The notes under the pieces were generated by a model. It saw nothing but the letters and a program-made list of their open reading frames with translations. It was not told where the DNA came from and ran no database searches. DNA of 36,442 nucleotides from Baffinella frigidus (lineage: Eukaryota > Cryptophyceae > Cryptomonadales > Baffinellaceae). This document shows positions 1 to 10,700 of the stretch, piece by piece (position 1 is the first letter of the stretch; each line of letters opens with the position of its first letter). The stretch covers positions 321,996-358,437 of the forward strand of contig MU646668.1 of the NCBI GenBank assembly GCA_026770585.1, written 5' to 3'. The position numbers were made by a program, and so were the translations under genes.

Positions 1-34
1 ATTTGGGATTTGGAGTTTGGAGGAGGTGGGGGAC

Positions 35-1737
35 CGTCTTGGCCTTGTGGTCCGCGATCCGCTTGAGAGCCTTGCGTCGCTCCTCCTCCTTCGCTGCTGG
101 GTCCTCCCGCGCCACCCTGCCACACACCCTCCATCTTCAGGCACCCTGCCACCCTCGCGCCCTCGTCAGCTCACGGCGGGGCTCAGCGTGGGGCCCTCCG
201 CTCGGCATGGAGCGGAGGGCGATTTCGTTATCGTCACCCCTCTGCTACGGCGCCATCGTCACCCGTCCGCTCAGCGCCTTTAGGTGTCAAAGTTTTTAGG
301 GTTTGGAGTTTAGGGTTTAGGGGTTTGGGGTTTAGGGTTCGGGGTTTAGAGAGAAGGCTGTGTCTCAGCAGGGGCGCCGAGAGTGGTGATGCCCACTCGG
401 GAGAGGGTGGTTTGGCTGGCAAGGCAAGGCAGGGTTTAGGGTTTAGAGGTTTTAGGGTTGATAGTTCAGATGGGAGAGAGTGGCGTGGCTGGCACCTGGC
501 TGCTTCCTTAGCCTCCCGCTCCTTCTTCTCCTTATCCATCTTTTCCTTCCGCACGTCAACCTAGTTTCGGGTTTAGGGTTTAGGGTCCAGTCTCTGCTGA
601 AGCGCAGACAGGTTGCTCGCACCGCGATAACAACCGATCCGCACAAGGTGCGAACAGGAAAACCTCTGAGTGGTGAACCGTCGACCCGCACATCTACCTG
701 AGCATCCCATCCAAGTAGAGCGGTTTTCACATCTGGGGGCCACCGAAAATAACGAAGCGCAACGTTGACGATGCCGGTACAAAAGTGACACCGTTGACCA
801 GTTTGTGGACGGTTGTTCGCACCGCGACGACAACCGATCCCTACCTCTGTCCCACCAAATCTCGCCTCATCATTATTGGTTTTAAAGAAGGGTCTTCCGT
901 ACAAATTGACCGTCCATCTACTTCTAAATATTTTTAATGATGAGACGAAACATAACTCGAACAGAGCTAGGATCCGTACACGTTAGCACAAGAAAACCCT
1001 CTCAGTGGTCAACCGTCGACCGGGGGACGTGCCACCTCCTTGGAAACTTGGCGCTTGTGGACGGAGACGTGCCCGAGGGCGTCGCGATGTTGCAAAACGC
1101 GCTGGCTGAACACCTCGGGGAGGAAGGGGACTCGACATTTATTTAGGGGGAAGCACCTCCTTCCGGTCCTTGTCCTTTTTGCCCTTCTTGTACCGATTGG
1201 AGTTCCCCGAAGATGTGGCAAAGCACACCTGCCGCCGCCCGTGCCTCGTTTTTAAGGCTCGTAGACTTTTGTATCACTCAACTCAAGGCTTTTAAGGGCC
1301 TGCCTAGGACCTAAATCGAGAGTACTGAACAAGAAAGAAAAGAAAAGGAAGGTCAGCGTCCGGTAGCGGCCCTCCTCAGGAGAACACACCCCGTGCACGC
1401 TGCGAGAGAGGCGTTGCGGTTGCGGGGCAGGGAAGGGGCAGAGAGGTTTAGGGTTGAGGGTTTAGGGATGAGGGTTTAGGGATTAGGGATTGGGGTTGCG
1501 GGTTTAGGGCTTAGGTTTTACGGTTTAGGGTTTAGGGTTTAGGGTTTAGGGCTGAGGGTGTAGAGTTTAGCGCTTAGGGATTACGGTTCAGGGCTTAGGG
1601 TTGAGTGTTTAGGATTTAGGAGGGTTGCACCTCAACGACGCCCCCCGTACCGAGAGAGAAGGCCTGGGTGGGCGGGGCACGGGGCTTGGCGTTCCAGGGC
1701 CGATCTCGCCGCTCGGGAACCGCCTCCTCTCCCTTCC
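35..1737 (-). CDS. Lys/Glu-rich helical protein, 3' exons (gene runs off the left edge)
   Basis: I do not recognise the family. Four minus-strand exons join with matching phases: 1631-1737, 1157-1228, 496-560 and 35-116. Each has a CAG or TAG acceptor and a GT donor. The first encodes a Pro/Arg-rich stretch (ERRDRPWNAKPRAPP), the second a basic stretch (RYKKGKKDKDRKE), and the last two a charged helix (VRKEKMDKEKKEREAKE, then KEEERRKALKRIADHKAKT) that should form a long single helix or coiled coil. No stop is reached, so the C-terminus lies left of the window. The start is not visible; coding-like minus-strand sequence at 2889-3483 may be the 5' part. Introns 117-495, 561-1156 and 1229-1630 all hold TTTAGGG tracts, C-rich on the sense strand as in the other genes here. 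Phase agreement over three junctions is the main support. A role in RNA or nucleolar biology would be a guess. Confidence 0.55.
296..592. repeat. Telomere-like heptamer tracts in introns of the left gene
   Basis: Short TTTAGGG, TTTGGGG and TTCGGGG runs at about 296-345, 433-462 and 567-592 on the plus strand. They fall in introns of a minus-strand gene, so the sense strand is C-rich. Confidence 0.8.
611..1022. repeat. Interleaved direct repeats in an intron
   Basis: A 30-bp segment containing CGCACCGCGA and CAACCGATCC occurs at 611-640 and again at 811-840, exactly 200 bp apart. A second pair (AGTGGTGAACCGTCGAC type) occurs at 656-687 and 991-1022. Both lie in intron 561-1156 of the left gene. 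Confidence 0.7.
1243..1336 (+). repeat. SINE-like dispersed repeat, copy 1
   Basis: This shares a long block with 33718-33800, including TTTGTATCACTCAACTCAAG and GAGAGTA followed by an A/G-rich tail (AACAAGAAAGAAAAG here, a GAA run there). Both copies lie in introns, antisense to the host gene. The A-rich tail and dispersed copies suggest a short retroposon; no clear tRNA-type promoter boxes are visible. Confidence 0.5.
1443..1620. repeat. Telomere-like TTTAGGG tract
   Basis: Degenerate GGGTTTA heptamers fill most of intron 1229-1630 of the minus-strand left gene and run up to its donor at 1630. Confidence 0.85.
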
Positions 1738-1996
1738 CTGCAGACCCAGGTAATGTTTTTGTTCAACTGCTTGGTGGCGGCCAACGAACGTGACACCAAA
1801 GCGAACCGTAAGAGGCGTACCCACGCAGCATTCTTCGTGGAGGTATTTCGTGGCTGGCATTTGAGCCATTGGCTGGCATTTGAGCCATTTTCATATCAAA
1901 AAATGACTTTTGAAATATCTCTTGGGCAAATATGACGTTTGAAATACACCCCCCTCCAATCCTGGGTGGTCTACGCAGCGGATAGGAGGCTCAAAT

Positions 1997-2136
1997 CTAA
2001 TCGCGGAACATACCACAATCTGTTATGCTATCTTGAGCCTTCTTCATATGCCTAAAATAGCATATCCACCCTTATCTTGGGCGTTGGAAGCATTAAGAAG
2101 CGGGACGGATTCTGGCTTTTCCGAAATGAAATCGGA
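1997..2136. mobile_element. Fold-back MITE, AAATAGCATAT family, copy 1
   Basis: This is an inverted copy of 20145-20290. Shared landmarks are GCGGAACATACCA, TATGCTATCTT, AAAATAGCATAT, CGTTGGAAGC and AAGAAGCGGGAC. Ends are imperfect inverted repeats (GGAACATACC versus GGCTTTTCCG), so it is a non-autonomous element without coding capacity. Confidence 0.6.
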
Positions 2137-2149
2137 TTGTGCGAGGCTC

Positions 2150-2372
2150 ATGAATGGTGGTGCTGAGCCACGCGGAACTGACGAGGGATTCCGGCGTGGT
2201 GGGGTCTCTCTGACCGACAGAGGCGGAAGAGGAGGACAAGACAGAGGACGCCGACGAGACAGTAGGCACCGCTGTCACCCCCGATCCTGAGCCACCTGAG
2301 CCGGAAGAGGCCCCCCCCTGTGATCGCGCCGAGGACCTACCGACGCCATCTTTGTCAGTCCCCACCCCACAA
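2150..2372 (-). other. Possible coding segment, strand ambiguous
   Basis: On the minus strand this reads as an open Ser/Gly/Val-rich stretch (SSASSVLSSSSASVGQ). On the plus strand a codon-aligned frame gives an acidic Pro-rich stretch (EEEDKTEDADETVGT, PDPEPPEPEEAPP). One is the shadow of the other. The adjacent tract at 2391-2530 is G-rich on plus, and the orientation seen in the other genes favours minus. No exon ends could be fixed. Confidence 0.25.
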
Positions 2373-2390
2373 TCGTTTGCAATCAATTTG

Positions 2391-2530
2391 GGTTTGGGGT
2401 TTGGGGGTTTGGGGGTTTGGGGGTTTGGGGGTTTGGGTTTGGGGTTTGGGGTTCGGGGTTTGGGGTTTGGGGTTTGGGGTTTGGGGTTTGGGGTTTGGGG
2501 GTTGGTTTTGGGGGGATTTAGGGTTTGGTG
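2391..2530. repeat. Telomere-like TTTGGGG tract
   Basis: Nearly pure GGGTTTG/GGGGTTT heptamers, a block variant of the TTTAGGG tracts. It lies between coding-like minus-strand segments, consistent with an intron whose sense strand is C-rich. Confidence 0.85.
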
Positions 2531-2888
2531 TTTCGCCTCGCTCCTCCAGAAACGAAATGCGAGGAGCGAGGAGAAACTAGGAAAAGAGGCGGCGCGACAG
2601 CGTCTCTGATTCTCGACGAGTGCAATGGATGCGGGCGCCCTCGTTTCCCTGCTCGCGAGAGTCCCACCACCACAACGCATCGAGTGAGAGCACAGGGGGA
2701 GCGTACCCGCCTCCCCCCGGCTCCGGCTTTCGCGTCGAGGCCGACGACGCCGACGACGACGAGCCGCTCATCACCACCGAGGCTGCGACCGGCGGGCGCG
2801 GGGGCGCCGGGGTTGGCTTCGGAGGCGGGGGGGTTGGGGCGGCGGCGGGTTGCTTTGCGGCGACGAGCTGTTGGTGCTCTTCCAGGAC

Positions 2889-3483
2889 CTGGTGGACACA
2901 GCCAAGTTGACGGCTTTGCGCTCTGGAGCCACCAGGGATGAGTGCACAGCTGGGTGAGCTGGGAGGAGCATAGGTTCCGCCCTTGCTAGATGGTGCAAGA
3001 CCACTGGCACAAAAGGAAGGATCATGGACGGGATAGAAGAGGACCTTCTGTTCGATCTCCCGCCCGGCCGCTCGCTCCTGCGGGAACGATAGGACCGAGT
3101 CAGAGAAAAGCTTCGTAGCATCGCGAGCGTCGACGGCAATCTCCGCCTGGTCAAACTCGCCCTCTGCGACAGAGAACGACCGGGGGAAAGGACCTGGAGC
3201 TCGAGGTTGAGGAACATGATGAGTTTTTCTGCGTTGGGCGGTGCGTGCCCCTGCGACTGCGCGTGCCGCAGCATCAGGAGCCGCCCGCGGAGTCCTTCGG
3301 TGGTCATTCCGAAGACCTCCTCCATCTCGAACTGCAGAGCTGCCACAACCTGGGCACCATAGAGGTGCGCGATCGTGTCCGAGTCCATCCTCCCGGCGGA
3401 AAAGCCGTGGCCGGGGGCGGGCATCTCGCCAGCCGGGCTCTTCGGAAGCCCGCCCGTCGCCAGCTGCCCAAAGTAACCAGCCC
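2889..3483 (-). CDS. Unrecognised minus-strand coding segment with a frame change
   Basis: From 3483 down to 3194 a GC3-rich frame reads LATGGLPKSPAGEMP, a candidate start MDSDTIAHLYGAQVV (ATG at 3386-3388) and then an amphipathic part (RGRLLMLRHAQSQG, EKLIMFLNLELQ). At 3193 the coherent reading moves by one base to a frame running to 2889 (RSFSVAEGEFDQ, ARDATKLFSDSVLSFPQE), ending at a CAG|GTCC donor. The change is either a 47-nt intron (3147-3193, GT..CAG), a one-base deletion, or a sequencing error. The plus strand has a codon-aligned open frame over the same bases; I counted higher third-position GC on the minus strand for 3194-3388, but plus cannot be excluded for 2889-3193. It may be the 5' part of the left gene. 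Confidence 0.4.
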
Positions 3484-3486
3484 TGC

Positions 3487-3600
3487 GAGGCGGACCAAAT
3501 TGATGATTGTTTGGAGCAATTTTCTTGGGTTGAAAATTCGAAAACGATGGTTCCGCGTTGGATATTGACGCATACACCAGCCTTGATTTGGTCCGCCTCA
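3487..3600. mobile_element. MITE with GGACCAAAT terminal inverted repeats
   Basis: GAGGCGGACCAAAT at the left is inverted as ATTTGGTCCGCCTC at the right. The ends resemble the inner ends of the CACCAACCCTCAC elements at 8027 and 22071. It sits just upstream of the minus-strand coding segment and supplies a possible CTCGCAG acceptor at its edge. Confidence 0.65.
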
Positions 3601-3773
3601 ATATGATTCTGAAGGTTACGAGGCTCGAAGGGATGGGCCCGCGACTTTAGACGATTGTCTGACTTTTGGATCAGACCTCAGGTTCTCGTTGACGTCATCA
3701 ATTTGGGTTGAGGGGTTGGGGGTTTGGGGGCTGGAAGCAGGGCACTATTTGAGCCACCTCGGAGGGCTAGTGG

Positions 3774-4737
3774 ATGGCAGGGTTCCTGAGGGGTTGGGTG
3801 GGCGGCGGGGCGGCGAGCGACAGCGAGAACGAGTCACCCTCTTTCCCGCAGGTGCGCCCCAGCCGATTCCGCCATCCCCCAGAAAGCCCAGGTTTACGAG
3901 CACGATCCTCGCGAGCATGGCCCATTTTTGCGTGAGACAAAAAGCTGATGCGACGGAGCTGGTGTGTGGTGTAACGCAGGCGGAGCGGTTGCAACCGTCC
4001 TCTTTCATCCAGACGTCGCAGCCGACCGGCGGAAGCAGGCGAGGGCGGCGCGCGTGGGAGGAGGGGAGCTGGGCCGAGCCTAGCGCCGCGACCAAGAGGG
4101 AGCGAAGCAGCGCCTGCGGCGGCGTGAACTCTACACAGATCGCCCTGGTCGTGCTGGCTGCAGGTAACCGTTCGCATTCACGTCTGGAGCCGCTCCGTGC
4201 GTTCTGCACGTCATCACATTCAGTCATCCCGGGGAACCGAACGCGGAAACCCCCTGGCTGCTGGCGGCCTGGCACTTGCTGTGGTAACTCTGTGATTCCG
4301 GCACATATCTCCTGACAGCGACCTGCATGTGTTTTTGCAGTGGCAGTGTCGCTCCTCTACGCGCAAGGACACCGAATCTCGACGCCCGCCTGGCTGACAC
4401 CAGAACTCGGGGGCTCGGACGCCTCGACGCGTCCCCCAGTGGCATCGATCCGCGAACGGCAGCAGCAGCTGGGGCGCCTCCGCGCCGCGCTTGCCTCACA
4501 CCGTTCCGCCGCGGAGCCTCCCAGGGGGCGTCGGGCACAGGAAGCTGCTGCCGCGGGCGGGGGGGGCGGGCGGCGGTCCCTTCCGTTGTTTAAGGAAGGG
4601 GGTGGGGGGGCGAAGAGCGGTGCAGGGGGGGAGGGGCGGGAGGGGGATCGGTTGGAGGGGGAGACAGACCTCAAGGCCGTTGTCAAACTGCATGTCGCGG
4701 AGCACGAGATTGCTCGCCTCGTAATATACCTTGAACC

Positions 4738-4790
<53 letters not shown>

Positions 4791-7700
4791 ACCCGCAACC
4801 CTCAACCCCTCAACACTGAACACTGAACACTGAACACTGAACATTGAACACTCAACCCTCAACCCTCAATCCTGAACCCTGAACCCTGAACCCTGAACCT
4901 TGAACCCTCAACCCTCAACCCTCAACCTTGAACCCTGAACCATAAACCCTAAACCCCTGAATCTTGAACCCTGAACCCTGAACCTTGAACCCTGTACCCT
5001 CAACCTCTAACCCTAAACCCTTGGCCCGAAACCCCAAACCCCAAACCCCAAGCCCGGCGGGGGGTTCAACCTTAACCCCTAAACCTTAAACACCAAACCC
5101 CAAACACCAAACACCAAACCCTAAACCCTAAACCCTAAACCCCAAATCCTAATGCAGGACGGGAAGATCAAGGAGCTAGAGCGGGCATCACTCGAGAGCA
5201 GGATGAAGCGATCGATCAACCAGGATGACTCCCTCTCCAGGTATTTCACTCCCAGCCAGAACATTTCACCTAAGTCAACTCTCCCTGAAAACCACCGCGT
5301 TAAGTCAAATGCCTGCTCCCGGAGCCGGTCTATCTAAACGAAATGGCAACTTACTGCCGAGGATCAGGTTTGTTGACTTGAGGTAAAAGATTCTGGTTGG
5401 CAGTGTATGTCGTCCCTCTGCGAAGCCTAGCTCTGCCTCTGTTAATCTGTCTCCTCAAATTGAGGAGACCAGAAGTTGATTCGCCGGGGTTGTGGCGCAA
5501 ATTCGCCAACGTGTGGCGTGAAAACGACCAGTCAACCAGCCTTATCCGGGGAAACCTATTTTTCTTTCCTTTGATGGCAACGAAAATTACTACACAATTC
5601 GTTCTTATTAGTATTATTAAAGCATTTGTGTAGTAATTTTCGTTGGCATTAAATGAAAGAAAAATAGGCTTCCCCGGATAAGACTGAGGCAGAGCTAGGA
5701 GGCGCATTCGCATCCAACGGCCCGGCACCACATAGCAGTGGCTGAGAAGCCCAGTGTCGAGAGGAGGGCCCCACCCGCCGTTTCCTACTGAGACTCCCAC
5801 CGCTCTTGACAACCAGTGGCTGGCGTTGCGTGAGCGTGCCAAGCTTGAATCACTCGAGTGTGGTGGGAGTCTCGTGAGAAGCACCGGGGCTTGCCGGTGA
5901 TTCGTGCCGGGGTGTTTTTATCTCAGAAGAGCCTTTCTAAAAGTCGTCTTCTGAAGTCAATTCCCCGAAAAATTCGTCAACTGATTCTTTTCTCTACGCA
6001 TAAGTTGGCATATGTGTGGGGGGTGTGACTTAAGAAAACGACTTATAAAACGGGTTTTGTGTTGCTTGTGGGTGGCAGTGCCGAGAAGGAGATCGACCGT
6101 CTGGAGAAGGTGCTGGACAGTCTCCAGAACAGAGCGGAGGCCAAGAGCAAGCAGGCCTCCGAGCAGACACGCCGCATCAAGGCCCTTCAGACTGAGAACG
6201 AGGGTCTTGAGCGCGGTGACAACCCACGCAGGGCTGGAGGGGGGGGGTATCCAAAAGTCATTTTTGAGGGGGAACGGTATTCAAAAGTCATTTTTACCAG
6301 AAAACGGCTCCAAGAACGCGCCCTGGGCTCAAGAACGCGCCTGGAATACCCTACCCAACAGCCTGGCGTGGCTACCCCCACCTGAGCACGAACGAGCGAA
6401 CTGCAGTGACCGTGCTAGGTGTAACCCCCACTTGATTCATTGTGCTAGGTGTGAACCCGGAAGGGGTGTATTTCTCGGCACGTGAACTGGGGCAGTGCAT
6501 CAGGAACACACAAATAAACCCTAAACCCTAAATCTTAAACCCTACACACCCTAAACCCTAAACCCTAAACCCTAAACCCTAAACCCTCGACCCCAAACCC
6601 TAAACACTAAACCGTAAACCCGAAACCCGAAACCCGAAACCCGAAACCCGAAACCCGAAACCCTAAGCCCTAAACCCTAAACCCGAAACCCCAAGCCCCA
6701 AGCCCTAAACCCGAAACCCTAAACCCTAAACCCTAGACCCTAAACCCTAAACCCTAAACCCTAAACCCTAAGCCCTAAATCCAAAATCCTAAACCCCAAA
6801 CCCCAAACCCCAAACCCCAAACCCCACACCCCAAACCCCAAACCCCAAACCCCAAACCCCAAACCCTACACACCATGGGTGGTGGACAAAGACCAAGACC
6901 AGAGAGAAGTAGAGAAGCTGACATCCGCTGACATCACGGGCAACCAACCAAAAAAAAAAATCTAAACCCTGAACCCTAAACCCTGAACCCTGAACCCAAA
7001 ACCCTGAACCCTGAACCCCAATCTCCAAACCATACACCCTAAACCCTACACCCCACACCCTAAGTGATAAGCCCTACACACGATAGGGGTGATGGACAAA
7101 GACCAAGACCAGAAAGAAGTGGAGAAGCTGACATCGCGAGTCGCGGAGCTCAACGCGGATTCCGAGGCGGGCCAGAAGGCCACTGCCTCTGGCGAGACCC
7201 ACCGGTAGAGCACGTCCCCTATGAGTTGCCACTCCAGAACGCTCGAAAACTCCGAAACGTGTATGTGCTTTTGGTCAACCTTTGTACCAGGAGTTCTTTT
7301 GAACGGACGGATCGTGTAGTAAAAATCGATATTTGCTACACGAGACATCGAGAGTCGCGGAGCTCAACGCGGATTCCGAGGCGGGCCAGAAGGTCAATGC
7401 CTCCGGCGAGACCCACCGGTATTGTTATTGTTCAGTTTATTATTCTTTTATATCCCAAATGGTGCGATATCGCAGCGGTCCGCCTCGTCTCGTCTCAAAA
7501 AGGACGTGATGACTTGGTCACGTGACCGTCAAACACGGATTCCTACTGGAGCCATTGGATTCTCGAAGGCCACCTTCGCCTCTGGCGAGACCGATCGGTA
7601 CCATTCCTCTTCGTATTTCTCGCTTTTATCACTCTCGAAACAGGTGGTAGATAGGCCGCCCGTCAGGCGTGAGTCGACCGGTACCCGTGCCCTGCCAGCC

Positions 7701-10700
7701 ACCCTGCCACAGGCACCTCACTCGGTGAGGTGCCCCGTGAGCCCGGTGAGGTGCCCCGTGAGGTGCGGGTGTGTGCGTGGTGGTCGGGAGGTGAGGCCAC
7801 AGGCACCTCACCAGGCACCTCACGGGGCAGCTCACCGGGCACCTCGTGGGCGCCCAGCCACTTCGCGGGGGTTGCCCTGGCAGCGAGAAAGCCACTGGCG
7901 ACTCACCTCGCGGGCGTCACTCCGGTGAAAGGCTTAAAGGACAAGGACGAATACGGAACAGAGTGCCGCAGCTGAATGCACCTGGCAGTTGATGGATGCT
8001 AGATGGCCCTGAAATCGCAGAGTGGTCCACCAACCCTCACGGGTGGACCAAATCGACGGTTTTCGACCTTTTGTGCAAAACACTTTTAAACCCCCCAAAA
8101 CCTGACCTTTGTGGGAGATGTGACTTTTAACCTTACATTGTTTTTGTCAGCGGGGTCACTTTCGACCCCGCTGCAAGGGGGAAATGGCTCCAAAAAATCG
8201 TTGATCTGGTCTCATCGTGAGGGTTGGTGGGTGTGATGAGGGGGGGGGTGGCAGTGGTGAGATTGACTGGAGGGTGGGCGCTTCAGGCTGAAGAGCAAGC
8301 TGAAGGAGCAGCTGGTCAAGGAGGAGCACAAAGTCCAGGACTTGATGTCTGTCAAGGTCCCGCCTCACACCATAAACCATAAACCATAACCCATAGACCC
8401 TAACCCCTAAATCATAAACCATGGACCCTGAACCCTGAACCCTCATCCTTCATCCCTAATCCCTAATCCCTAAACCCTAAACCCTGAACCTGAAACCCTA
8501 AACCCTGAACCTGAAACAATAAACCATAAACCATAAACCATAAACCATAAACCATAAACCATAAACCATAAACCATAAACCATAAACCATAAACCCTTCA
8601 CCATAAACCATAAACAATAAAACATGCACCATAATACACCATAAACCCTAAACCCTAAACCATAAACCCTAAACCCTGAACCCTAAACTCTAAACCTTAA
8701 ACCCTTAACTCCAAACCCTAAACCCTAAACCCTCAACCCTAAACCCTAAACCCTAACACCTAAACCCTACACCCACACCCCAAACCCCAAACCCCAAACC
8801 CCAAACCCCAAAGTGCACTGACCGCAGGTATCCTTGGCGGCGCAGCTCGAAGCGGCCAAGCGCGAGCTCAACACTCAGGATACCGCGCGCAGCACAGGCA
8901 GCGCGGGCAGCGCGGGCAGTGGGGGGGGCGGGGGGGGGGGGGCTGCACGGGGGAGCTCGAGCTCGAGCTCGGGGTGGGGGGATGACAGCTGGGGTGGGCG
9001 GCATAGGTTGGGGTATGCGAGCGAGGTGCAGAAGAAGGAGAAAGCTGAGGAACGCCGTATCTCCCAGCAGGTGTGCACTCCTCTATCGTGCTTCAGCAGG
9101 CTCGTGAACGCCCGCGTGACCGGTCACGCGGACGCCGAAGCCAACTGTCCGAGGTGACTGCCTTGCTGAGTCGCGATTAGTGGAGTGGGGAAAGGTGCGT
9201 GCCAGGAAAGGGCTGATCATGTAGTTATACGGTCTGGATATCTGTTCGTGGTGTTGCTTTTCTGGTACACAACTACCTTTCCCGCAGTGACTCGTTCGGG
9301 AAATATCCAGGTCAAAGGCGCAGGGAGTGTGGTGTGAGCAGGAGCGACGGCGCAGCTTCAGTAGGCGCCTTTGACCTGGATGGGCGGGGCAGGCTCAGAG
9401 ACTGCCCTGTCTGTGGAGAGAGGCCACACACCCGGAGGCAGAGAGAGGCCACACCTCTCTCGCGATTCAGCACTCGCGAGAGAGGCCACACACCCTCAGG
9501 AATCTCATACGAAAACACTTATAATTTGTAAACTGGGTCCAATGAAATTTACTTAACATAACGATCTTTACTAGTAATATTAAAGCAAATGTGTAGTAAT
9601 TTTGATTGAAATTGATTTTATAAATTATCCGTATTTCCATATGAAATCGCGAGAGAGGCCACACACCGAATGGTGAGAGAGGACACGCACCCTTAGGCCA
9701 CGCTTGGCTACGAAATGGTGGTTGGTGATGGGGCTGGAGTGTTGCGGGGTGGGGTGGGGCACTGGTGGTAGTGATTCGGGGAGGCTAGGCGAAAGCAGGG
9801 TTGCCTCGCGTGGCTCATAAGGCTCGCCACTTCCAAGTGCCGAGCGGCGTAGGTCCTTTAGGTCCTTGAGGTTTTAATTTCGCCCAACATATGCCAACGA
9901 CACGCCCTTCCGTAGTGTAGGCGGGAGCATGCCGCGCCGAGGCCCTGTAGCCTGTAAGCTACAGGGTTGCCTCGCTCATAAGGTGGGTGGGTGGCAAAAC
10001 ACTCTTTCCCCCATTTACTCAATCGGAACGAATCAAGATCCGTGGCTACGAAATGGAAGTGATGGCCTGGAGTGGTGAGGGGTGGAGTGTGGCATAGGTG
10101 GTACCGAAGCGGGGGGGCTAGGCTGCAGACAGGGTTGCCTCGCTCATACCGTGGGGGTGGGTGGCAGTCGAAATGGCAGTGAGTGACGCGGCTGGAGTGA
10201 TGAGGCGATCAGGGGCGTGACACTTGGTGTTGGGTGGGTGGCAGTCGGACGCGACATAGCATCTGTGGTGGTGCACATGGGTGCATTTGGTGCATGCGGG
10301 TGCGCCGGCATGCATGGAGGCCGTGTCGGCATTGACAAAGCTCCGGTGTTGACAAAGCTCTCGCTCCGCAGTCGGACGCGATGGTGGACAGGCAGGCAGA
10401 GGCGAAAGGCCTCGGAGAGGCTAGGCGAAACCAGGGTTGCCTCGCTCATACCGTGGTGTGACACTAAGTGTTTGTTGGGTGCAGTCGGACGCGATGGTGG
10501 ACAAGCAGGCAGAGGCGAAAGGCCTCGACCCGCGGCACCGCCGCATGCTCAGGAAGATGGAGCAGTCCACCCACCGCCAGGTCCGAGAGAGAGAGAGAGA
10601 GAGAGGGGGTGAGAGAGAACGGGTGTGGGTGTGGGTGGGAAAGAGAGTTGTTTTGTGTGGGTGGGTGGGTGGGTGTGAGAGAGAGACGAATGCTTCCGAA

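Noticed and set aside
2093-2680. A 195-codon minus-strand frame with many NPKPQTP-type repeats
   Set aside because: The repeats are simply translated TTTGGGG heptamers. Any seven-base repeat without stops gives such a periodic open frame; only the Ser-rich part at 2150-2372 is kept, at low confidence.
3852-4163. Stop-codon reassignment (TAG or TGA read as sense)
   Set aside because: An alternative frame here (AQVYEHDPREHGPFLRETK..AKQRLRRREL) looks protein-like with two in-frame stops, but the stop-free frame has good splice sites, matching phases and GC-rich third positions, and the well-supported MCM6, rbfA and secreted-protein genes contain no internal stops.
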